Shown here piece after piece: positions 17,762-26,004 of a DNA stretch of 48,228 nucleotides. The position numbers were made by a program, and so were the translations under genes. The DNA is from Candidatus Bathyarchaeota archaeon (lineage in GTDB: Archaea > Thermoproteota > Bathyarchaeia > Bathyarchaeales > Bathycorpusculaceae), in contig JAGTQI010000003.1 of the NCBI GenBank assembly GCA_018396955.1, positions 1 to 48,228 of the forward strand, in the 5' to 3' direction. The number at the start of each line of letters is the position of its first letter. Position 1 is the stretch's first letter. The notes below the pieces were generated by a model that saw nothing but the letters and a program-made list of their open reading frames with translations, did not search any database and was not told where the DNA came from.

Positions 17762-18715
17762 TTATTTTTGTCTCTTGAAAATGAGGCCTGTCTTGTAAAG
17801 TCCGGACGTCAATCCAACTCCGACTATTGTTGCCACAACGGTCATTAATACTCTTTCGATGGCTGAAACTGGAACCATGTACATGAATAGCGATGGGACA
17901 TCAGGCAGCCCCAATGGTTTGAGGAAGTAGTTTTCCACTACGCTCAGCGGGATGAAGATGTCTATTGTCCCTATGAATATTAGGTTTCCAAGCATGTGGT
18001 CAGCAATTATTCCACAATAGCTGGCCAGGAAGACTGATGATATGAAGGAAAATCGTCCTACCCCGAAAATTCCGTAAAGGACTAGCACTGCGGCTATAAT
18101 GTAAAATGGAAACGAAAGATAGTTTAATGGAACAGCTTCGCTTATATACGGCTTTGTAAACATGTAGCCGACAAAAAACAGAATCACGCCGGATAGTATA
18201 GAAGCTGGCTTAAACTGCCAACTCTCCTTTGGAACTCCAATTTCCTTAAATGAGTTTGCAGTCCAGCTTCGTGTGATCAGAATGGCAAACAAGCCTGCAA
18301 AGTGTAAGATTGGGTAGAATATGGCTTTTTGTCCAATCCATGTGGTATACCACCCAGCTATTAAGGCAGCAAGGATTACCGCGGACATGACCCATCCTTG
18401 AACCTTGCTATTTTTTGAGATTTTGTCCAGCGTTAGGAATCCGGCCACCATTGCGGAGATTGCTGGGCAGAAGGACGTTAAGATGCTGAAAGGGCTTCCA
18501 GCGGCGATTAAGCCGCCTATTAAAGCAGCTAGAAAGCCTAAATATGGGCCTATTATCATTCCGTAGAGGGGAGCGAAGGCGGCGTCAAATTTTATTTGGG
18601 CGTCTGGAACGCCAACTATGGGTATTCCGGGTATGAACTTGCAGATGATAAAGGAGAGGGCAGCGAAAATTGTCAGTAACGCCACGTTTTTTGCGGATAG
18701 TTCAATGTCGGCCAA
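17762..18715 (-). CDS. Multi-pass membrane protein resembling an ECF transporter substrate-binding component
   Basis: About 317 residues with eight or more hydrophobic helices. The N-terminal part (NVALLTIFAALSFIICKF, then FDAAFAPLYGMIIGPYLGFLAALIGGLI) resembles the substrate-specific S component of energy-coupling-factor vitamin transporters. The protein is longer than a usual S component (about 180-200), so a fused or duplicated form is possible. TTG 18715 is favoured because GGTGG lies about 6 bases upstream; the GTG at 18724 would overlap that site. No EcfA ATPase or EcfT gene is in the window, so it would rely on a shared energising module. Substrate unknown. Confidence 0.65.
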   Translation of the reverse strand: MADIELSAKNVALLTIFAALSFIICKFIPGIPIVGVPDAQIKFDAAFAPLYGMIIGPYLGFLAALIGGLIAAGSPFSILTSFCPAISAMVAGFLTLDKISKNSKVQGWVMSAVILAALIAGWYTTWIGQKAIFYPILHFAGLFAILITRSWTANSFKEIGVPKESWQFKPASILSGVILFFVGYMFTKPYISEAVPLNYLSFPFYIIAAVLVLYGIFGVGRFSFISSVFLASYCGIIADHMLGNLIFIGTIDIFIPLSVVENYFLKPLGLPDVPSLFMYMVPVSAIERVLMTVVATIVGVGLTSGLYKTGLIFKRQK

Positions 18716-18809
18716 GTGTCCCACCTGTGTATTTTTGGTAATTGCAGTGTAATTTTTTACACAACATTAATAAGCTTTTCCATGTGATCTAACTACAAAG
18801 GCTGTAAAG

Positions 18810-19769
18810 GTGCACGCTTTGAGGCCGATCATCGACAAAGCCACTCATGTTGCCCAGTGCCTAGAATTGGCCATTTTGTTGGAAGTTAGCGCCGACAAGC
18901 CTGGCAACGTCAATTTGGTTGTTGGTTTTGAGGGAACAAACCACATGCATTTTTTGGCTTCCGCCGTTGCTGCTGCCCCGCATTTTAGGTTGGCTGCTGA
19001 GCGGGGAATGGCCGTTTCGAGGGGCGAAATAAGCGTTGAAAATGTCGGCGTTGGTAGTCTCATCAGAGATTGTGTGGCTGATGTGAGTGCTTGGCAAAGT
19101 GGTGGAAATACATTGCTTGGAACAATTATACTTTTTACGCCTTTGGCTGTGGCGGCTGGTATGGCTCCCATGGAGAAGGAAGCTTTTGACATGTCTGTTT
19201 TAAGGCGTAATTTAAAAAGTGTCATTGAGGCAACAACGCCTGAAGACGCTGTTGCGGTTTACGAGGCTGTTAGGATTGCGAAGCCCAGCGGTTTGGGGAA
19301 GGCTCCAGACTTAGACGTTAATGATCCAAGCTCTGTGAAACGCATAGTCGAGGAGAAGATTTCGCTTAACCAAGTTTTTAAAATAGCTTCATCCTATGAC
19401 ATGGTTTGCTCAGAATGGGTTAACAATTACCCAGTAACCTTCGAATACGCTTATCCACTGTTGATGCAAAACCTCAAGGAAGATGGAGACTTAAACACAG
19501 CGATAATTCACACTTTCCTAGGGGTTTTGGCTAGGCATCCAGACACCTTCATTGCCAGAAAAGTTGGGCTAGAAAGGGCTTGTGAAGTCTCAGCCGTAGC
19601 CGGAGAAGTCTTGAAAAGCGGGGGACTCAGAACAGCCATCGGAAGGGAAAAACTCCGCCAATTTGACGTCATGCTTAGAAAGGAAAGCAACCTCCTCAAT
19701 CCTGGAACAACAGCAGACATTATTGCAGCTGCCCTAGCCTTGGCTGTGCTGGGCGGCTATAGACCATAA
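18810..19769 (+). CDS. CitG-like triphosphoribosyl-dephospho-CoA synthase family protein
   Basis: The 319-residue protein shows the CitG family signatures: EVSADKPGNVN near the N-terminus, HFLASAVAAAPHF, and GGNTLLGTIILFTPLAVA. In bacteria CitG makes the prosthetic-group precursor of citrate lyase from ATP and dephospho-CoA. No citrate lyase genes are seen here. Archaeal homologs are common in genomes that use methanopterin-type cofactors, and this one lies directly upstream of the fwd operon on the same strand. I therefore infer a role in a phosphoribosyl-transfer step linked to C1 cofactors rather than in citrate lyase. Start GTG 18810. Confidence 0.75.
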   Translation: MHALRPIIDKATHVAQCLELAILLEVSADKPGNVNLVVGFEGTNHMHFLASAVAAAPHFRLAAERGMAVSRGEISVENVGVGSLIRDCVADVSAWQSGGNTLLGTIILFTPLAVAAGMAPMEKEAFDMSVLRRNLKSVIEATTPEDAVAVYEAVRIAKPSGLGKAPDLDVNDPSSVKRIVEEKISLNQVFKIASSYDMVCSEWVNNYPVTFEYAYPLLMQNLKEDGDLNTAIIHTFLGVLARHPDTFIARKVGLERACEVSAVAGEVLKSGGLRTAIGREKLRQFDVMLRKESNLLNPGTTADIIAAALALAVLGGYRP

Positions 19770-19929
19770 AACAGAAAACTAGAGGGGGCTGTCACCATCG
19801 GCTTTTTCGGCAGCCAAAAATACATGGATTTTTCCCACCATTCAAGGGATAAATTAATTAGGATTGAGGTTTCTGTATGTAGCTTTAAGAAACGTTTAGG
19901 CAGCTGATAAACACTGTTGAGGTTAACTA
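19770..19929 (+). promoter_or_regulatory. Leader region upstream of the fwd operon
   Basis: This 160-base gap holds a potential hairpin with arms GGCTG (19787-19791) and CAGCC (19811-19815) just after the CitG-like gene, and an AT-rich TAAATTAATTA at about 19850-19860 that could be a TATA box. GAGGTT lies about 7 bases before the ATG of fwdD. No known riboswitch class was recognised. Confidence 0.3.
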
Positions 19930-20337
19930 ATGGAGGAAAAACCTAAGCTGAAGGTTACCTTGTTGACTGGGCGCACAATAGAGCAAGGTGTTGGAAAAGA
20001 GTGGGGAAAATCCTCCAAAGAATATGTGGAAAGCGTTTCAGTCTGTTATATGGACCCGGAAGACATGAAAAGGCTGGGCGTAAAAGATGGAACTAACATC
20101 CAAGTTTCAACGGCTTTCGGCTCTGTGGTGGTTAAAGCTGTCAAGTCTTTGAGGGCGCCGCACCCTGGCGTTGTGTTTATCCCATATGGTCCATGGGCAA
20201 ACGTTGTCGTTGACCCTGAAACTCACAGCATAGGTATGCCCTCCTTTAAAGGGATTCCAGCCACTGTAGAGCCAGCCCCGGACAAGCCGGTTCTAGGCTT
20301 GAAAGAGCTTCTTAAAACTGTTTTTAGGAAGGGTTAA
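19930..20337 (+). CDS. fwdD: Formylmethanofuran dehydrogenase subunit D
   Basis: The 135-residue protein is the molybdopterin-dinucleotide-binding beta-barrel subunit D. It opens with LKVTLLTGRTIEQGVGKEWGK, a family hallmark, followed by VKDGTNIQVSTAFGSVVVKA and PGVVFIPYGPWANVVV, which contact the bis-MGD cofactor in related molybdo/tungsto enzymes. With FwdB it makes the formate dehydrogenase-like half of the complex that reduces CO2 to formate and passes it to FwdA. It is the first gene of the run fwdD-fwdB-fwdA-fwdC-mch; fwdB starts 3 bases after its stop. Confidence 0.95.
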   Translation: MEEKPKLKVTLLTGRTIEQGVGKEWGKSSKEYVESVSVCYMDPEDMKRLGVKDGTNIQVSTAFGSVVVKAVKSLRAPHPGVVFIPYGPWANVVVDPETHSIGMPSFKGIPATVEPAPDKPVLGLKELLKTVFRKG

Positions 20338-20340
20338 TGG

Positions 20341-21795
20341 ATGCCTGTTGTTAAGGCTGTAACTTGTCCTGTTTGTGGAAGCCTATGCGACGATATAGAA
20401 CTGACTGTTGAAAATGGGCGTATAGTTAAGGTTAAGAATGGCTGTGCCATGTGTGAAGCTAAGTTCTTGGGCTACTGTGGCGAGCATCGTGTTTTAAAGC
20501 CTATGATTAGGAAGAACGGCGGACTCGTCAAGACAACCCTCAAAGAGGCTGTTAGAAGGGCTGCTGAAATCTTGGCTGAAGCCAACTATCCAGTGCTTTA
20601 TGGTTGGAGCAGCACAAGCTGCGAAGCCATAAGCGTCGGCATAGAACTAGCCGAAGAGGTTGGTGGAGTAATAGATAACACTTCCGTCGTTTGCCACGGT
20701 CCCTCAATTTTGAGCATCCAAAACGTGGGGATCCCATCATGCACTCTGGGACAAATTAGGCACAGGGCTGACCTCATTGTTTATTGGGGAAGCAACCCTT
20801 GGAGCGCCCACCCAAGGCATATAGAGCGTTACACAGCCTTCGCAGAAGGAAGATTCGAGAAAAGCGCTTGGAGAAGCTACGTGAACAAGGTTAAGGCTCT
20901 TGTTGGGCGGAAAAAACTTCAAAGCGCCATCAAAAGATTATTTGTAAAGAAACCTGCACCAGTTCCCCCACCCATTTCCGAGTATAAGCCCTACCCGTTC
21001 ATAACCAAAGAGGGAAGAAAACTCATAGTTATCGACGTTAGGAGAACAAAATCCGCTGAAATCGCAGATTACTTCGTGCAAGTTGAGCCCAACAAGGATT
21101 ATGAGCTCTTGCAAGCTTTTAGGATGTTGATCCGCGACCAAGAACTTGAAGTTGACAGGGTAGCCGGTGTTCCAGTTGAATATTTGGAGGAGGTTGCTGA
21201 CGTCATGGTCAGCTGCGACTTCGGCGCCTTATTCTTTGGGCTTGGCTTAACAATGAGTAGCGGCAAGCTACGAAACATTGATGCAGCCCTCTCGTTGGTG
21301 CGGGACCTAAACATGCGGACAAAGTTCATTATAATGCCGATGCGAGGACACTTCAACGTGACTGGCGCCAACATAGTTTTTACCTGGCAAACAGGCTACC
21401 CATATGCTGTGGACTTTTCCCTTGGTTATCCACGGTACAATCCAGGTGAAACATCAGTTGTCGACGTCTTACTACGGAAGGAGTCTGACGCCGCCATCAT
21501 AGTAGCTTCAGACCCTGTTTCAAGCTTCCCCCGAAAGGCAGCTGAGCACCTTGTGAAAAACCCCCTAATAGTTATCGACCCCCACATGAATGTGACGGCC
21601 CAAATGGCTGATGTGCTTATTCCGTCAGCTTTTGTTGGCATAGAAGCCTCTGGAACAGCCTATCGGATGGATCACGTGCCCATACCCCTAAAAAAGGTTG
21701 TCAACCCGCCAAAGGGCATACATCCAGACGAGGAGATTTTGAGGCGAATCCTAAAGGAAGTTAGGCGAATAAAAAAGAAGGAGGAGGCTGCCTAA
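20341..21795 (+). CDS. fwdB: Formylmethanofuran dehydrogenase subunit B (catalytic, Mo/W)
   Basis: A 484-residue molybdopterin oxidoreductase. An N-terminal [4Fe-4S] site is formed by CPVCGSLC and a cysteine in GCAMCEA. The metal-ligand cysteine is Cys118 in DNTSVVCHGPS, the position that is Cys in FwdB and selenocysteine in FwuB; here the codon is TGC, so it is the Cys form. Cofactor-binding segments such as VYWGSNPWSAHPRH and MRGHFNVTGAN follow. A charged insertion near residues 185-215 is unusual to my eye. The enzyme reduces CO2 to formate or works in reverse. Whether molybdenum or tungsten is used cannot be told. Confidence 0.96.
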   Translation: MPVVKAVTCPVCGSLCDDIELTVENGRIVKVKNGCAMCEAKFLGYCGEHRVLKPMIRKNGGLVKTTLKEAVRRAAEILAEANYPVLYGWSSTSCEAISVGIELAEEVGGVIDNTSVVCHGPSILSIQNVGIPSCTLGQIRHRADLIVYWGSNPWSAHPRHIERYTAFAEGRFEKSAWRSYVNKVKALVGRKKLQSAIKRLFVKKPAPVPPPISEYKPYPFITKEGRKLIVIDVRRTKSAEIADYFVQVEPNKDYELLQAFRMLIRDQELEVDRVAGVPVEYLEEVADVMVSCDFGALFFGLGLTMSSGKLRNIDAALSLVRDLNMRTKFIIMPMRGHFNVTGANIVFTWQTGYPYAVDFSLGYPRYNPGETSVVDVLLRKESDAAIIVASDPVSSFPRKAAEHLVKNPLIVIDPHMNVTAQMADVLIPSAFVGIEASGTAYRMDHVPIPLKKVVNPPKGIHPDEEILRRILKEVRRIKKKEEAA

Positions 21796-21796
21796 A

Positions 21797-23488
21797 ATGG
21801 AGCTTCTAATAAAAAATGGGCTTGTCTACGACCCAATTAATGGCGTTAACGAAGAAAAAATGGACATAGCCGTAAAAGATGGCAAAATAGTTGAGAAAGT
21901 CAACGAGCGAAGAGCCAAGAAGATAGATGCCTCTGGAATGATTGTCATGCCAGGCGGGATTGACATCCACAGCCACATAGCCGGCGGAAAAGTGAACTCT
22001 GGTAGACTTTTGCGTCCAGAAGATCATTTTAAGGATTTTGAACGCAAAACAGCCGTAACAAGGTCTGGTGTAGGCTATTCTATTCCGTCCACCTTTACAA
22101 CGGGCTACCGCTACGCAAGGATGGGCTGGACAACAGTCATGGACCCAGCCATGCCGCCGTTAGAGGCGAAGCACACGCATGAGGAATTAAGCGACACGCC
22201 CATAATTGATAAGGCCAGCTACCCACTTCTCGGCGACTGGTGGTTTGTCCTCGAATACTTACGAGACGGCAAAATAGAAGAATGCGCACGACATGTGGCA
22301 TGGATGATTAAGGCGACCAAAGGTTACGCGATAAAGCTTGTCAACCCCGGCGGGCTCGAGGCTTGGGGCTTTGGGCGCAACGTAAAAAACATAGACGACC
22401 CAGTCCCATACTTTGGAATTACGCCCCGCGAGATTATCCGCGGACTATGCAGAGTTAATAAGCTTTTAAACTTACCCCACACTATCCACGTGCACACCAA
22501 CAACCTCGGCAAGCCTGGCAATTATGTTACAGCCCTAGAAACAATGAAATGTGTGGAGGATTTAGCCGAAGACGGAAAGCCGGTGATTCACATAACCCAC
22601 TGCCAGTTCAGCGCCTTCAAAGGCGACGACTGGAGAACCTTCGAATCCGGAGCGGAAGAAATAGCCAACTACGTTAATGCGCATTCCCACGTGACAATGG
22701 ACATGGGGCAAGTAATATTCACAGACACCACAACAATGACGGCTGATGGGCCATTCCAGTACATACTTTACACTTTAAGCGGAAATAAGTGGGTGAACCA
22801 CGACGTCGAAACAGAAACAAGCGCCGGAATAGTGCCATTCCACTATAGAAGAAGAAGCTACGTCCACGCAACCCAGTGGTCCATTGGACTGGAGCTAGCC
22901 CTGCTAATAAAGGACCCGTGGAAAATCTTGATGACCACTGACCATCCGAACGGGGGGCCATTTATTGCTTACCCAAGAATTGTGGCTTGGCTCATGAGCA
23001 GAAAAGCAAGGGAAGCCACCCTTAAAAAGATTAATTCAAAAGCTAGAAGCAGAAGCCTCCTCCCAACAATAGACCGTGAATTAAGCTTTTATGAAATAGC
23101 CATAGTTACAAGGGCTGGACAAGCCAAAGCCTTAGGGCTTAAAAACAAGGGACACTTAGGCATAGGCGCAGACGCGGACATAGCCATATACAAATTTAAC
23201 TCGGAAACCATGGACCCCTCAAAGAAGTATAAGGCTGTAAGGCGGGCTTTCAAAAGGGCAGCCTACACCATCAAAAGCGGACAAGTAGTGGTTAAGGATG
23301 GCGAAGTCCTAAAACATGTTGACGGTGCGACCATGTGGCTGGACGTAAAAACAAGCGAAGAGGCAAAAATAACAGAGGAAATGAAAAGACGGTTTAAAGA
23401 TTACTGGACCGTTGAGTTTGAAAATTATCCCGTAAGTGAGGATTATTTGGCGATTTCCCAACCCACAACCGTGAAGGCTGATGTATGA
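21797..23488 (+). CDS. fwdA: Formylmethanofuran dehydrogenase subunit A (amidohydrolase)
   Basis: A 563-residue member of the amidohydrolase/dihydroorotase superfamily with a dinuclear zinc site. The family motif appears as GGIDIHSHIAGGKVNSGR (about residues 54-71), metal-binding histidines recur in HTIHVHTNN and ITHCQFSAFKG, and TTDHPNGGPF carries the catalytic aspartate region. FwdA joins formate, delivered by an internal tunnel from FwdB, to methanofuran to give formylmethanofuran. It begins one base after the fwdB stop with GGAGG upstream, and its TGA overlaps the ATG of fwdC (ATGA), so the operon is tightly coupled. Confidence 0.96.
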   Translation: MELLIKNGLVYDPINGVNEEKMDIAVKDGKIVEKVNERRAKKIDASGMIVMPGGIDIHSHIAGGKVNSGRLLRPEDHFKDFERKTAVTRSGVGYSIPSTFTTGYRYARMGWTTVMDPAMPPLEAKHTHEELSDTPIIDKASYPLLGDWWFVLEYLRDGKIEECARHVAWMIKATKGYAIKLVNPGGLEAWGFGRNVKNIDDPVPYFGITPREIIRGLCRVNKLLNLPHTIHVHTNNLGKPGNYVTALETMKCVEDLAEDGKPVIHITHCQFSAFKGDDWRTFESGAEEIANYVNAHSHVTMDMGQVIFTDTTTMTADGPFQYILYTLSGNKWVNHDVETETSAGIVPFHYRRRSYVHATQWSIGLELALLIKDPWKILMTTDHPNGGPFIAYPRIVAWLMSRKAREATLKKINSKARSRSLLPTIDRELSFYEIAIVTRAGQAKALGLKNKGHLGIGADADIAIYKFNSETMDPSKKYKAVRRAFKRAAYTIKSGQVVVKDGEVLKHVDGATMWLDVKTSEEAKITEEMKRRFKDYWTVEFENYPVSEDYLAISQPTTVKADV

Positions 23489-24315
23489 TGTTGGTAAACC
23501 TATACCCACTAAAAGAGTTTAAACTGCCAGTAGTGGCTGAATGCATAAACCCGGACATTTTCCAAGGGAAAAAGCCAAAAGAAATTGAAGGGCTGGAGGT
23601 TTGGGAGGGGAACAAGCAGAAAAGGCTTGGAGAACTCTTCAAAGTTGAAGTGGCAAAGGAAGAAAGCGTCTCCGAAGCCGCTGTAATAACAATTCATGGC
23701 GATGTCAGCCATGTAAAGCGGATAGGCGTTGGCATGAAAGGCGGCGAAATAGTTGTTAAAGGCGATGCTGGCATGCACTTGGGCGAAGAGATGTCTGGCG
23801 GAAAAATAACAGTTTATGGCAACGTTTTAGGCTGGGCTGGCTCCATGATGAAGGGTGGGACGATAGAAATTCACGGGAATGCTGGCGATTATTTGGGCGC
23901 ACCGTATCGTGGAAGCACGGAAGGAATGAAAGGCGGAAAAATAATAGTGCATGGAAACGTTGGTAACGAAGTCGGAGCTCACATGAAGAAAGGCCTAATA
24001 AAAATTTATGGAAATGCCGGACAGTTTGTAGGCTTTAGGATGCATGGTGGCACAATTTACGTACAGAAAGACTGCGGTGGAAGGGGCGGGGCATGCATGA
24101 CGGATGGGACGATTGTTGTCGGCGGCTTTTTAGAGTCCGTCCTTCCCACATTCACAATTGAGGGTTTAAGGAAGAGGGTTAAAATTGAAGAAGGCGAAGT
24201 TGTGGAAGCGCCTTTCTATCTATTCCTTGGAGACTTAACTGAAAACGGTCGCGGAAGGCTCTTTGTCGCAAAAGAGCCTAACCCCCACCTAGGTTACTAT
24301 GAAAAGTTTCTGTAA
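23485..24315 (+). CDS. fwdC: Formylmethanofuran dehydrogenase subunit C
   Basis: The 276-residue protein carries a series of G-x-x-x-G-x-x-M/H-x-x-G beta-helix repeats between residues about 75 and 205 (for example VGMKGGEIVVKGDAG, MSGGKITVYGNVLG, MKGGKIIVHGNVGN, MHGGTIYVQ). This right-handed beta-helix is shared with the C-terminal domain of glutamate synthase. It braces the FwdA-FwdB core in the known complex. The N-terminus has two consecutive ATG codons at 23485 and 23488; either could be used. No polyferredoxin subunit (FwdF/FwdG) follows; mch does. Confidence 0.94.
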   Translation: MMLVNLYPLKEFKLPVVAECINPDIFQGKKPKEIEGLEVWEGNKQKRLGELFKVEVAKEESVSEAAVITIHGDVSHVKRIGVGMKGGEIVVKGDAGMHLGEEMSGGKITVYGNVLGWAGSMMKGGTIEIHGNAGDYLGAPYRGSTEGMKGGKIIVHGNVGNEVGAHMKKGLIKIYGNAGQFVGFRMHGGTIYVQKDCGGRGGACMTDGTIVVGGFLESVLPTFTIEGLRKRVKIEEGEVVEAPFYLFLGDLTENGRGRLFVAKEPNPHLGYYEKFL

Positions 24316-24329
24316 AAGGGGGATGAGCC

Positions 24330-25292
24330 GTGAATGGTGGATTAAGTGTAAACCGCTTGGCATGGAAACTGCTAGAAAAGCTTCGTGGAAACTCCGAATT
24401 CTACGGCGTAAAAGTTCAAAGAGGGGAGTGCGGCGCCACAGTGGTGGATGCTGGAATAAAGGCGAGGGGTGGCTTCCAAGCCGGCAAGATTATAACGGAA
24501 ATCTGTATGGGCGGATGTGGAAAAGCCAAAATAGGCTTTAGACATTACGGCAAATTTGAGCTACCAACAATATTTGTCTATACAGACCATCCAGCCATAG
24601 CCACTTTGGGCTCCCAGTTCGCAGGATGGAACATTAAAGAGGGCGATTATTTCGCCATAGGCTCTGGACCCGCAAGAGCCCTAGCCCAAAAACCTAAAGA
24701 AATCTATGAAAAGATAGGATATAAGGACGAGTTTGACAAAGCTATAGTGGTCTTGGAAACCGATAAAGCCCCGCCGGAAAAGTTGATGAAAAGGCTGGCT
24801 GAAGACTGCCACGTCCAATGCGAAAACTTGGCATTAATATTAACCCCCACAGCCAGCCTTGCCGGGGCAACACAAGTAGCCGGTAGAATAGTTGAAACGG
24901 GAATTCACAAACTTACAATGTTGGGCTTCAACCCAAAAGCTATTCTTTATGCTTGGGGATGCGCCCCCATACCGCCAACCCACCCAAAATTTGTAGAGGC
25001 TATGGCCAGAACCAACGACGCCATCCTATACGGAGGCACAACCCATTACATAGTTGACTACGAAAAGGAAGATGAACTCGCCAGAATAGTGGAGAAAGCT
25101 CCATCAAAAGCATCAAAGGACTACGGCAAACCCTTCCTAGAAATCTTTAAAGCCGCAAACTACAATTTCTACAAAATAGACCCAAACATATTCGCGCCAG
25201 CAAAAATAACAATAAACAATGTAAGAACCGGAAAAACCTTCACAGCTGGAGAAATCAACCCAAAAATATTAATGGAAGCCTTAATTTCATAA
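24330..25292 (+). CDS. mch: Methenyltetrahydromethanopterin cyclohydrolase
   Basis: The 320-residue protein is a clear Mch: VNRLAWKLLEKL at the N-terminus, ECGATVVDAGIKARGGFQAG, EICMGGCGKAKIG, CENLALILTPTASLAGATQVAGR and the late GGTTHYIV segment. It interconverts 5-formyl-H4MPT and 5,10-methenyl-H4MPT, two steps after Fwd (Ftr lies between and is not in the window). The GTG at 24330 is chosen because GGGGGAT lies about 7 bases upstream. It sits 14 bases after fwdC, so the CO2-activating and cyclohydrolase steps are probably co-transcribed. Confidence 0.96.
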   Translation: MNGGLSVNRLAWKLLEKLRGNSEFYGVKVQRGECGATVVDAGIKARGGFQAGKIITEICMGGCGKAKIGFRHYGKFELPTIFVYTDHPAIATLGSQFAGWNIKEGDYFAIGSGPARALAQKPKEIYEKIGYKDEFDKAIVVLETDKAPPEKLMKRLAEDCHVQCENLALILTPTASLAGATQVAGRIVETGIHKLTMLGFNPKAILYAWGCAPIPPTHPKFVEAMARTNDAILYGGTTHYIVDYEKEDELARIVEKAPSKASKDYGKPFLEIFKAANYNFYKIDPNIFAPAKITINNVRTGKTFTAGEINPKILMEALIS

Positions 25293-25301
25293 CTTTTAAC
25301 T

Positions 25302-25874
25302 TCAAATTCTAACATGCGATTTTATTGTTTCTGTAATAGCGTAACCTAACGGAACAGTGTAGAGGGCTAAAGTGGCATTAAAGACTGCAATAAGTGGGAG
25401 AGACATCATGATCGCTTGTTCCGGCATTCCAAACCCCACTGGCGGTGGAAAACGGAGAAAAGCCCAATTAACAACAGTCATAATCCCCACTCTAAAGATT
25501 ATTCCAAAAGTCGTGAACATAGCTACCAGCGTCCATTTGTCTGCTTGAAGGTTTTTATGAATGATTTTCGGTATGGAGATGCCTATAAGCATGCTGATCA
25601 CTGCCGCCAAATTATAGAGCGGACCAGTTAATAGCATGCCTGGAAAAACCATGAGTAATACAAGCGTATTCAGTATCGTGATGGCTATACCAGCGAAGAA
25701 GCCGTAAAGAAGGAATGCTGCAACTATTGGAATTTCCCAAACTTGATATATTAGGTATGGTGCGTAGGGTGCTGGTATCTTTATTGGAGAAAGATTAAGC
25801 GATATTGTGAGTGCGGCGAATACAGCTATAACCGCTATTTTTTTGGCGTTTACCTCAGCATGTTTTATCACCAT
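25302..25874 (-). CDS. ECF transporter substrate-binding (S) component
   Basis: A 190-residue, roughly six-helix membrane protein of the size of ECF S components. The first helix KIAVIAVFAALTISLNL, the following PIKIPAPYAPYLIYQVWEIPIVAAFLLYGFFAGIAI, and the conserved NTLVLLMVFPG region fit the family. S components bind a vitamin or metal with high affinity and dock to an EcfAAT module, which is absent here. ATG 25874 has a GGGGGAT ribosome-binding site about 6 bases upstream. It converges on mch with a 9-base gap. Substrate unknown. Confidence 0.75.
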   Translation of the reverse strand: MVIKHAEVNAKKIAVIAVFAALTISLNLSPIKIPAPYAPYLIYQVWEIPIVAAFLLYGFFAGIAITILNTLVLLMVFPGMLLTGPLYNLAAVISMLIGISIPKIIHKNLQADKWTLVAMFTTFGIIFRVGIMTVVNWAFLRFPPPVGFGMPEQAIMMSLPLIAVFNATLALYTVPLGYAITETIKSHVRI

Positions 25875-26004
25875 TTGCTATCCCCCGTCTCCTTTTCAGT
25901 CATCGAGAATCTTTGTAGTTATTATTTAAGAGTAGCTACTTAAAAATGAGTGCTTCCCTTTAAACTTAATATGGCTTTTGGCTTATCTTTATTTGGGAGA
26001 AACT

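Noticed and set aside
20690-20700. Possible selenocysteine at the FwdB metal-ligand position
   Set aside because: The codon at residue 118 is TGC (Cys), not TGA, so this is a cysteine-type enzyme.
23700-24110. Regular glycine-rich repeats resembling a DNA repeat array
   Set aside because: They are the protein-level beta-helix repeats of FwdC and not a nucleotide repeat or CRISPR.
24299-24541. 80-codon frame bridging fwdC and mch
   Set aside because: It overlaps the well-supported Mch N-terminus in another frame and its composition (Arg, Trp, Lys-rich) is typical of an out-of-frame read.
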